Source: Paulinella micropora (lineage: Eukaryota > Cercozoa > Imbricatea > Euglyphida). Taken from it: DNA of 27,316 nucleotides. The notes beneath the pieces are model-generated. The model was not told the origin of the DNA and did no database searches. It worked only from the letters and a program-made list of their open reading frames with translations. Positions 8,805-16,898 of the stretch are shown here, one piece after another (position 1 is the first letter of the stretch; each line of letters starts with the position of its first letter). The position numbers were made by a program, and so were the translations under genes. The stretch lies in the NCBI GenBank assembly GCA_009731375.1, contig BJOX01000139.1, positions 209,012 to 236,327 of the forward strand. The letters run 5' to 3'.

Positions 8805-9164
8805 CTGGAGGGGGAAGAAGAGAGGAAGGAGAAGACTGTGAAGTTTAACCCTAAAGTCACAGTGCTTTCTAATGCTGTTGTGCAGACTGGGCCAACGCTT
8901 CCTCTATGTGAAAACAAAGATGTGGGTACACAGAGACTGCAGCCCCAAGGTAGTCTCATACCCGTTCATACAGCACGGTTACCAATGATAACTGATGCAA
9001 ATAGGAAGGCGAGACTTGCGATGGAGGCGAGGAGGCCAATGGCAGACGTATCGCCTCGGCCAAGCAAACAACCACGAACAGACTCAATGTCTACGGTCGC
9101 GGCGGGTGGCGAGCAAAAGACAATGTGTGTACTAAAGTACCACAAGACAATGTCGCTCAAATAG
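8805..9164 (+). CDS. Open frame behind the gag stop, in the gag frame
   Basis: Directly after the gag TGA (8802-8804) the same frame stays open for 119 codons, to TAG at 9162-9164. There is no early ATG, so translation would need read-through of the TGA or a splice. The stop context is UGA CUG G, close to but not the same as the known UGA CUA read-through context. The product is basic and Pro/Arg-rich with no recognised domain. Its last 157 nt overlap the open pol frame (from 9005). It could be a Gag-Pol linker or simply untranslated. Confidence 0.4.
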   Translation: MEGEEERKEKTVKFNPKVTVLSNAVVQTGPTLPLCENKDVGTQRLQPQGSLIPVHTARLPMITDANRKARLAMEARRPMADVSPRPSKQPRTDSMSTVAAGGEQKTMCVLKYHKTMSLK

Positions 9165-12100
9165 TAAACGCACCAGTACCGCAGAATAATAAAAATGTTA
9201 ATGAGGTGAAGCAGGAGGAGAAGAAGGAGGAGTTGAAAAACTTAGAGACAAGACTCCAAAATTTGGAACGTAAAGTTCTTGTTCTCGCAGCCAATATACA
9301 CAGGCCCGATGCTCTGTGTTATACGGAACTTTATTGTGAAACATTGAAGACAATATTAAAAGTTGGTAATGATACGATGGCGAATATTAATATTGTCGGC
9401 AGGAAGTTTTTTAATCGATACCGGGACTGGGTGGACGGAAATATGAAAAAGTCAACGGGCACTCTCAAAGGAGTGAGCAGCCGGACGGATATCACGGGAA
9501 TCATCACACTGACCTTTAAATTGAAATCCGCACGAGTATACCGTATGGACCTCTATGTCGTCCCCGGTTACCACGGGTCAATATTACTATCGTATGACCA
9601 ATTGGCTACGATGGGGGCTGTGATTGATTGCGCCGCACGGCGAGTGATATATGGAGTAAAAAGAGGAGAAGAGAACGATATTGATCCCTTCAACGCTACT
9701 GACTCTTATGAGGCTTATGAGCTGAGTCTAGCGACGGATCACAAAAAGATGGCCATCGCACATGAGGCACTTGAGGTGTACGTTCACCCCCATGTCGTAA
9801 GACCGGATGAACTGTCCTGGACCGACAATTGGGAATCCCAAGTGTGCACTGTCACAGTTCCGACATGCCATTGGGACAAAAAGTCTATTGATGACTTAAT
9901 CGAGAAGCGAAAGGAGGAGATTATATGTGTCGCACAAAGAAGCCCGTCGTTGGCGAGATTCGCGGAAGGAGTAGGAACAGATGTCCATATTACTAACGGA
10001 TACTGTTTCCATGCGAAAGTAGGAGAAGAAAAAAGGGAGGCGTTTGTACCAAGGAGAACGGGGCGAATCCCGGATACTCCACCAGAAACTATTAAAAGTT
10101 TTATTACTGATTTCTGGGGTGACGAGCCCACGTGGCCGCGTTCACTGTCTGAAGTGAAGAAATGCTTACGGACTTTATTCGAAAATAATAAGCCGTATAC
10201 TATTATCCTGCCATATAATGAGAAGGCGATATGGGCGCAGGAAATAAGGGACCGGCTTATTGATCATCCTATACCGGTACCCTCTCGCAAGCAACAGCTA
10301 GTGGTGGCTTGTCGTATGGGAACTCGTGAGCAGAGCAGTGCATACAAGCGGAAGCTCAGAGACCTCGACAAGTTGAAATTGATACCGCAAGCATTCACAT
10401 GCTTTGATGGTTTTTACACCCGTAAAGCTCCTTTGCAATACGCGAGACTCATTGACATGCTGGTGGAGCTCGGTAAAGATGATGAGCCGGACACGGTCAC
10501 GTATGAAAAGACGGGCCTAGATGATGTCTCGGAAGAGGACTTAGGCTTGGAGGAGGACAGAGAACCCCTCAAGCAGCATAAGCAGATGTCTGATGAAGAT
10601 TTTCAAGAGGCGGCGCGGAAAATATTGGAAGAAGGAGTAGGCACGGAGAAGGAGAAGGAGCTTTTAAAAGCCAAATTAGAGGCGAACAAGGAAATTTTTG
10701 ACCCTCCACATGCAGGTGGTGTCAAGCCTGAAGATTTCACTGCGGTTATTTACAAAATACCGGGTGCGGAGCCGTCACCGGCACCACGAAGGGCGAATTT
10801 GAGTATACATGAGGCGAAGATAGCGGAGGAGCTAGCAAGACAGCTGCTCAATGAGGACTTTATTGAGAGATCAACATCCTCAATAGTCTCACAACCGAGA
10901 ATAGTGCCGAAGCCAGGAGGAGAATGGCGCCTGACAGTTAACTATGCTCGTGTTAACAAGGTGCTGGAGGAAGAGAGAAATCCTCTCCCGACATTAGAAG
11001 AAGGAAGGAGAGTACTGCGGAATGCAAAATTCTATTCGGTCATTGACCTTAAGAATGGCTTCTGGCAGATACCACTGGAGGAAAAGTCCAGATGGCTGAC
11101 GGCGTTTGTGGTGGGTATGGAAATATACCAATGGAAAGTGCTTCCGATGGGCCTCAAGCAAGCCCCAGGACTTTTCCAGAAGGCGATGCAGAAGATGTTG
11201 AGCAGTCAGTACGATGATTTGTCTGACGGTGGCTTTATGAGAAGGCGGGGACAGAAGGCGGGAGAATATGCATTTTGCTATATCGATGACATTATCGTAT
11301 ACTCTAACACAATGGAGGAGCATATCGATCATTTGTCCGATATATTCAGGCGCATCGGAGCTTTTGGCCTGAAGTGCAATCTAAAGAAGTGTCAACTTGC
11401 CAAGACGAGTGTGACATACTTAGGGTACGAGATCTCCCATAATCGAGTCTCGATATCCAAAGAGAAGAGGGAGGAGATTATGAATCGACCGATACCGAAG
11501 AACCGCACTGAATTGCACTCATTCCTTGCGATGGCGCAATACTATAGCCAGTTTATACCCGATTGGGGTGCAACACGGGCTAAAGTGGAGAAAATGATAG
11601 ATTTTGGAGACTTTGAGAAGTGGGACGAAGAGGCTTTGCAAGCGTTTCATGCGCTCAAAGATCTCATTTACAAAGACCCGAAAGACGGAGGACTGGTGTT
11701 AACGATGCCCGACTTTACGAAACAATTCGTAGTCGATACAGACGCATCTAAGTTTGCGATTGGGGCTGTATTACAACAAGAGGATGAGGAGAAGAAATTA
11801 CGCCCAATCATGTTTATTAGTAGGAAGTTGTGTGCGGCGGAGAGAAACTATTGCACAAGGCAAAGAGAGGCGTTGGCGGTAGTATGGGCCCTCAAGAGGC
11901 TCAGAGAGTATTTGTGGGGAGGACCTCAATTTACTGTCAGAACTGATCATCATAACCTGTTATGGTTGATGAATCATGAACAGACGGGACGGCTGGCGCG
12001 GTGGCAAGCGTTCTTGTCTTGTTTCGATTTTACAATGGTCCATCTACCGGGAAAGCGAAATGTGGTCGCTGATAGCCTCTCTAGGCTAGAGTTTAACTCA

Positions 12101-14617
12101 GAAGTATCGGCGTTGGTGTCCACGGTGGAGATGGAAGACTTGTCCACTGACAAGGTGTATGAGGTCAGCCACATTGAGGCGATGGAGATGGCGAGTGGAG
12201 TCCGATATGACCGCACAGGTCTACGGTACAGTCCACAAGGCCCGGATCACGGGATATGTTGTGAGCTACATACCCAGGAGGACGCTGAGTGGTCCTATGA
12301 GGTATATGAGAATGCGAAGGCGAACATAAGAGAGGAAGAGGAGACGCAGGAAGTTTATGCGGAGCCTCCTCAAGAGCGGAGAAGTGACCTAGACGATGAC
12401 CCGGAAAGAATCGGGGTACGGCTAGAAGATGGTACTATCCATATAGCCTCGCCTACCGCATGGAGGCAACAACAGGCTCAAGATCCGGAGTTTAAAGAAC
12501 TGATACAGTTATATCAGAACCCGGATGAGCTACGGATGACGAAAGCGATCAAAGATCAGATGAAGGAGATGGGATGGAGAGATGGTCTACTGTGGTACAA
12601 GGGCCTTCACGGTCGCTATGCGTCACAGCCGGACAAATGGACCCTTTGGGTACCGGAGAGTCTGAGACGATTTATATTTGTCGCAGCCCACAATTGCCCA
12701 CTTTTGGCGCATCCGGGTCGACAACGAACTCATATGTTCGTAGCGAGGCGATTCTGGTGGAAGAAGATGAAGGAGGAGATAGATCAGGCGGTGGATGCAT
12801 GCATCCCGTGCAAGATAAACAAAACACCACTGAAGGCAAATTTCGGCCTGATTGGCGAATTTCCTCTTCATGCGGGGATGTTTGAGTTTATACACATTGA
12901 TCATGTGGGACCTTTCCCAGAATCGAAGGATGGTTACAAATACCTCCTTACGGCTATTGACAGAGCCACCAACTATGTGTGGATCATCCCTGTCAAAGAC
13001 GTTACCGGCAAGACGACGGCCGAGGCGCTGATCGATAGGATCATCTCACAGATCGGAGTACCAAGAAAGATATGTTCTGATCGAGGCTCGGACTTTAATA
13101 ACGAGGTCATCGACAAACTATCTAAGTATTACGGGATGAAATGGCAATATGTTACTGCCTATAACCCGCGAGCAAATGGGAAAATCGAGCGGGTACACAG
13201 ACCCCTCAAAGCCTCGCTAAAGATGTATTGCACGAAGAAGGAGAATCAAAGAGCATGGGTCGAGGCAGCACCATCATTTGCGTTTGCAATGAACTGTCTA
13301 CCCTCTACGGCGTTAGGAGGCTCGAAGAGCTCAATCTCGCCATATCAGTTAGTATATGGGCGTGAGCCTGATATCCCGACTTCGCTCCTTCACCCAAAAG
13401 ACACTTGGGCGGATGCGGATGAGTTGTTTGGGATGAGACTTAGAGTGAAGATGGAGGCGGAACAAATAGTCAGGGCGCATAGAGAGGCGGAGCGCCGAAA
13501 GACTGATGCTGAAGGGGTGCGACAAGCGCACTTGGATCAGATCAAGTTCCAGGTCGGGGATATTGTACTATTGTACCATCCTCAAGTCCCGAAGGGAGTC
13601 AGCTCTAAGCTGTTCACTCACTGGAAAGGACCTTATCAGATTATGGAACAGACGGGACCTCTGAATTACAAGATCAGGGGTAGAGGGAAGGTGCAAATTG
13701 TGAATGTAAGAAGGCTGATTAAGTATGATCCCTTCTTACTGGAAGATGAATCCGTTGAGGAGGCGTTAAAACGGATGAAGGATGATTTCAAAGAGGTGCC
13801 GCCCATCCACAAGGAGGCTGGCATAGACCAAGACGATGCTTATCGGGCACCGATAGCTGAGAAGGAGGAGAGTGAGGTGGACAGCAAGGAGAAGACTGAC
13901 CGCATAAGCGCGGTGGGGACTCAGTCCAAGTCTCCGCGAGAGCATAGCGGAAAGAAGGAGAAGATCACAGAGGCGCAGCTAAGGAGAGCGCGGAATGATC
14001 TTATCAACGACCAACCGAGGAAGGCGATGAGGTCGATGAGATCAAAGGACGTCCACCAGGAGGAGGAGGGGACGGACACTGACCCAAACGCGGGCAACGT
14101 TGAGATTGTCCATGAGCGATGGAAGGAAGGCGATGCGATAGCAACCATCGCATGGGTGAAAAATGTTTTCTATCTGATGAGACCAGCGGAACAACATGTC
14201 GCTGATGACACTCTCTCAGACTTATACTTGATGCGGGTCGTGGCGGTCCCACGACAGATGCGTGTCACACGGACACTCAAAATATCATCAGCCGCAAAGA
14301 TAGTACAACCGATACTCCAGTTCTGGAGAAGTATGGACCCGGTTGAGGATCCAAAGGCAAGACATTATCTGCCAGTATATAAAGACGCAAAAAGTCTCGA
14401 GACATGGGATGATACAATTACTCCCAGAGACAAGGATTACACTGCGTGGACCATTCAGACACTGCCAAGAGGAGTGCTTGATGTCCCTTTTGAATTATCG
14501 TTGGGCGGAATCCCTAATAAGATCTGGGACATTCTCGAACAGTCAAAGTTCGATCTGACTTTTGTTGGTGGTCCTCCACCAGGCAAAGAAATCCGCGCCA
14601 GACGACGAAGGCAGTGA
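9005..14617 (+). CDS. pol: Pol polyprotein: protease, RT, RNase H, integrase
   Basis: The frame opens after a TAG at 9002-9004 and runs to TGA at 14615-14617. Its first ATG (9377) lies inside the protease, so it must be made as a fusion with the upstream frame. Residues below count from 9125. The protease region spans about 75-185, with D83-T-M at the active-site position and a YDQL...IDC stretch like the retropepsin C-terminal half. Reverse transcriptase spans about 560-800, with YIDD at 719-722. RNase H follows, with TDAS (D873). Integrase has the zinc site H1189-x6-H1196-x29-C1226-x2-C1229, then D1259, D1319 and E1355 (D-x35-E), and a GPY motif at 1502-1504. About 290 further residues have no recognised domain and no clear chromodomain. 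It converts RNA to DNA and inserts it. Confidence 0.95.
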   Translation, partial: EGETCDGGEEANGRRIASAKQTTTNRLNVYGRGGWRAKDNVCTKVPQDNVAQIVNAPVPQNNKNVNEVKQEEKKEELKNLETRLQNLERKVLVLAANIHRPDALCYTELYCETLKTILKVGNDTMANINIVGRKFFNRYRDWVDGNMKKSTGTLKGVSSRTDITGIITLTFKLKSARVYRMDLYVVPGYHGSILLSYDQLATMGAVIDCAARRVIYGVKRGEENDIDPFNATDSYEAYELSLATDHKKMAIAHEALEVYVHPHVVRPDELSWTDNWESQVCTVTVPTCHWDKKSIDDLIEKRKEEIICVAQRSPSLARFAEGVGTDVHITNGYCFHAKVGEEKREAFVPRRTGRIPDTPPETIKSFITDFWGDEPTWPRSLSEVKKCLRTLFENNKPYTIILPYNEKAIWAQEIRDRLIDHPIPVPSRKQQLVVACRMGTREQSSAYKRKLRDLDKLKLIPQAFTCFDGFYTRKAPLQYARLIDMLVELGKDDEPDTVTYEKTGLDDVSEEDLGLEEDREPLKQHKQMSDEDFQEAARKILEEGVGTEKEKELLKAKLEANKEIFDPPHAGGVKPEDFTAVIYKIPGAEPSPAPRRANLSIHEAKIAEELARQLLNEDFIERSTSSIVSQPRIVPKPGGEWRLTVNYARVNKVLEEERNPLPTLEEGRRVLRNAKFYSVIDLKNGFWQIPLEEKSRWLTAFVVGMEIYQWKVLPMGLKQAPGLFQKAMQKMLSSQYDDLSDGGFMRRRGQKAGEYAFCYIDDIIVYSNTMEEHIDHLSDIFRRIGAFGLKCNLKKCQLAKTSVTYLGYEISHNRVSISKEKREEIMNRPIPKNRTELHSFLAMAQYYSQFIPDWGATRAKVEKMIDFGDFEKWDEEALQAFHALKDLIYKDPKDGGLVLTMPDFTKQFVVDTDASKFAIGAVLQQEDEEKKLRPIMFISRKLCAAERNYCTRQREALAVVWALKRLREYLWGGPQFTVRTDHHNLLWLMNHEQTGRLARWQAFLSCFDFTMVHLPGKRNVVADSLSRLEFNSEVSALVSTVEMEDLSTDKVYEVSHIEAMEMASGVRYDRTGLRYSPQGPDHGICCELHTQEDAEWSYEVYENAKANIREEEETQEVYAEPPQERRSDLDDDPERIGVRLEDGTIHIASPTAWRQQQAQDPEFKELIQLYQNPDELRMTKAIKDQMKEMGWRDGLLWYKGLHGRYASQPDKWTLWVPESLRRFIFVAAHNCPLLAHPGRQRTHMFVARRFWWKKMKEEIDQAVDACIPCKINKTPLKANFGLIGEFPLHAGMFEFIHIDHVGPFPESKDGYKYLLTAIDRATNYVWIIPVKDVTGKTTAEALIDRIISQIGVPRKICSDRGSDFNNEVIDKLSKYYGMKWQYVTAYNPRANGKIERVHRPLKASLKMYCTKKENQRAWVEAAPSFAFAMNCLPSTALGGSKSSISPYQLVYGREPDIPTSLLHPKDTWADADELFGMRLRVKMEAEQIVRAHREAERRKTDAEGVRQAHLDQIKFQVGDIVLLYHPQVPKGVSSKLFTHWKGPYQIMEQTGPLNYKIRGRGKVQIVNVRRLIKYDPFLLEDESVEEALKRMKDDFKEVPPIHKEAGIDQDDAYRAPIAEKEESEVDSKEKTDRISAVGTQSKSPREHSGKKEKITEAQLRRARNDLINDQPRKAMRSMRSKDVHQEEEGTDTDPNAGNVEIVHERWKEGDAIATIAWVKNVFYLMRPAEQHVADDTLSDLYLMRVVAVPRQMRVTRTLKISSAAKIVQPILQFWRSMDPVEDPKARHYLPVYKDAKSLETWDDTITPRDKDYTAWTIQTLPRGVLDVPFELSLGGIPNKIWDILEQSKFDLTFVGGPPPGKEIRARRRRQ

Positions 14618-15228
14618 CAAAGAAACTATTTTTCTTTATGCGTCTCAAATAAACTGATTGATTGCCCACGGCGTATCATGATTTGATCATGCATCATCAG
14701 TTATCAATATGAATATTAAAAAGACTCAGTGATATAACTTGGCATTCGATCGCAACATACGAGTGCGAAAGGTCGATCGACGATGATACTACACCGTATA
14801 CGGGGATCGCTAGTGTATTGAGCGATGGTGTTCCCGGGTATGACCCTTTCCAAGTCCTGGGATGATGTTCTCGAAAATGAAATGTTCTCTGAAACTTTCA
14901 TTAAATTATTTTTTACGATAGATTATATACTGTCGTACCTGAGCACGGTCAATCTCTACTTGTGTCGGTATATCGCAGGGTCGGGTACATACACCTCGAC
15001 TTCGGATATAGCTATTAGGACTGGCCCCCTAATACTATATCATAGGATATCCGCCTTATACAAGGGTATGTCATTAAAAAAGACAATGTACTTACGATCT
15101 CCCTGTGAATAATAATAATAATAATGATAATGATAAGAAGAAGAAGGAGATCAAAGGGGGAATCGTACTACAGCACCACGTTGCTTGTATTTTTTTATTA
15201 ATTGTACGTTTGTTCTTGACATACTGCC

Positions 15229-15250
15229 GAAAAAAAAAAAAAAAAAAAAA
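15229..15250 (+). repeat. A22 run inside the retrotransposon
   Basis: An uninterrupted A run preceded by TACTGCCG. It may be a slippage product or the tail of an inserted sequence. No target duplication is obvious. Confidence 0.9.
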
Positions 15251-15444
15251 TTGAGGGGAAGGAGTTCAAAATTTACAAGAAAGGCTAGAGAATCCGCTTT
15301 GACGTGCCGTATGAGGATATATTTATCGTCTTTTAGCGTCTATCCGTGGGTCGATGCGCTGTGTGGCATGACTCCATAGCGCATACTATTTGCAGAAAGA
15401 AATCAGAAGGTGTATGACGAAAATGCTATTTCCGTCATAAAATC

Positions 15445-15453
15445 GGGAGGGGG
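15445..15453 (+). other. Polypurine tract candidate
   Basis: GGGAGGGGG lies 3 bases before the 3' LTR, where plus-strand DNA synthesis is primed in LTR elements. It is short but well placed. Confidence 0.6.
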
Positions 15454-15456
15454 TAC

Positions 15457-15692
15457 TGTAGGCATCACCCCCCGGATAGCCGGTAAAAAATACCTTTTCC
15501 TGGTGACAGGTGCACCAGCTTGTTTTTCAGTATTATTTGTCCGGATTGGACCTGATGCCATTTTATTCCTGGTCTGTTGCAGTTTTCCTTTTGGCTTCAC
15601 TGAGCTAATATAACGAGACATCATTCTCATTCTTGAGGACTGTGTTTGGTTGTATTACCGACTTTTTACGAGCTATCGTTGGGGGCATTACA
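15457..15692 (+). repeat. 3' LTR
   Basis: This 236-bp LTR has the same TG...CA ends as the 5' copy. By eye it has an A where the 5' copy has a C (TTGCAG versus TTGCCG) and lacks one T. It is followed by CACG (15693-15696), the right target-site copy. Confidence 0.95.
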
Positions 15693-16546
15693 CACGGCCG
15701 GGCCAAATTTCACAGAATTTCAAGTTCTAAGGGGGAGCGTCACAGTGATAGGATAACTGCCATGATAGTACGTTTACTATTAGTGATTACTTTGTGACTG
15801 GTAAGTAATTCAAATATTCGCATAATCGAATGACAGTCTAGTTCTAGTCCGCAATACTATGGTAACGGACGTAACGATCTATATTGGCATTCAGGATTGG
15901 ACGGTCAACTTGATAACAATAATGAGTAATAATTACAGTCGCGCGGACTTTATTTCAGTTCAAGTTCGCTATTATATACCTTTGAGTTTTCGAGTCAGTT
16001 CTGCTATATATTGTACTTGCGGATTCAAGTAAAAGCCACGGTGTTGATTGGCATCGTGGCTTCCAACGGAATCACTCAGCAAACCGGAGTGTAAAGGTAT
16101 TCTGTCAGTGAGTTACCGGGAAATAACCTAATCAACGATTGCCATCACCAATAAAACAAAAAACTAACTTGTTGCCTGTTAGTTTTTTTTTATTTTTCAA
16201 TTGTTTTTAAAAATGTTTCAAATTGTTTAGAGCCGGCTCCTGCCTTGGCCTGAGAGCACGGTCAATTTACCCAGAAAGTTACTCAATGATATTTTTAACT
16301 TGAGTCACAATTGTGCCAAAAAGTCGAGAAATTTGATCATCGGGGACATACATTGAAACTCACAGAAACGCACTACATCCTATGTGCACTGCGGGCCGAA
16401 TATAACGCCTATCTAACGACATGAAGAATGAGGAATACTTAACTTGATGTAGAAGGGACTCCGTACTCTCCAAGCCAAGGATAACAGACGGACCGGGACA
16501 TAGAGTAATGCCATTATATACCGGGTGGGCCGGCATAATAGATAGA
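15693..16546. other. Non-coding spacer right of the retrotransposon
   Basis: No gene is supported. The only structures I see are the small hairpin at 16158-16188 and a few short A/T runs. Confidence 0.5.
16158..16191 (+). other. Hairpin with trailing T run
   Basis: AAAAAACTAAC and GTTAGTTTTTT form an 11-bp perfect stem with a 9-base loop, and the T run continues past the stem. It has the shape of an intrinsic terminator or a Pol III stop, but there is no gene beside it to terminate. Confidence 0.4.
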
Positions 16547-16611
16547 GCTCTCTCTCTCTCTTTCTCTCTCTCTCCTCTCTCTCTCTCCTCTTTCTCTCTC
16601 TCTCTCTCTTA
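16547..16611. repeat. (CT)n microsatellite
   Basis: About 65 bases of CT units with a few TT interruptions. The minus-strand frame across it encodes only Arg/Glu runs and is not a gene. Confidence 0.95.
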
Positions 16612-16762
16612 GAATCGGTTATAGAAAGGCTGCAAAAAATTAATAAAATATAGATATATACTATGTTTCCGGTTATTAACACTAGTAACAGTTAATTTTT
16701 TTAAAAAAATTCAAACTGTAGTGTTCGTGTAAAATTAAGTGTAATAAACTGCAAATAGGCCC

Positions 16763-16846
16763 CCTACGCCAACCCCGCGCTGCCGACCCCGCCTTGCTGC
16801 GCGACAGCGCGGCGAGGCGGGGTCGGCAGCGCGGGGTTGGCGTAGG
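16763..16846. repeat. 84-bp GC-rich hairpin, 40-bp stem with GACA loop
   Basis: The left arm (16763-16802) and right arm (16807-16846) are complementary over 40 positions, with 38 Watson-Crick pairs. The two exceptions (T against G) would be wobble pairs in a plus-strand RNA. Both exceptions are TG where the partner arm implies CG. The stem is almost all G/C apart from a few bases and sits in AT-rich DNA. It lies 52 bp beyond the stop codon of the minus-strand gene at 16899, so it could be in that gene's 3' UTR. Confidence 0.9.
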
Positions 16847-16898
16847 TGCCTCCCCTCACTGCTTCAGGTACACATGCCCTGCGGGCCAAAACAACTCT

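Larger units (their letters stand above)
14618..15456 (+). other. Retrotransposon 3' non-coding region
   Basis: About 840 bp lie between pol and the 3' LTR. No env-like frame with signal peptide and membrane anchor is seen. It contains an AATAAA-like site near 14648, an (AAT)n/GATAA/GAA run at 15109-15145 and a run of about 22 A at 15229-15250. Confidence 0.6.
5088..15692 (+). mobile_element. Complete Ty3/gypsy LTR retrotransposon (10.6 kb)
   Basis: The element has two LTRs (237 and 236 bp) beginning TGTAGG and ending TTACA. By eye they differ by one substitution and one T indel. It is flanked by a CACG duplication (5084-5087 and 15693-15696), which marks one integration event. Inside, in order, are a primer-site candidate, a 780-bp leader, gag, an intermediate frame, pol with the order protease, reverse transcriptase, RNase H, integrase, and 840 bp of 3' non-coding DNA ending in a short purine tract. 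The domain order with integrase last is that of Ty3/gypsy (Metaviridae). The near-identical LTRs and intact frames suggest recent insertion. The element is large for the group because of a long Gag and a C-terminal Pol extension. Confidence 0.95.

Noticed and set aside
4958-15876. A 15-bp near match in inverse orientation on the two sides of the LTR element (GTTACGTCCGTAAC and GTAACGGACGTAAC)
   Set aside because: The match does not extend and each copy is itself close to a palindrome, so shared transposon ends are not supported.
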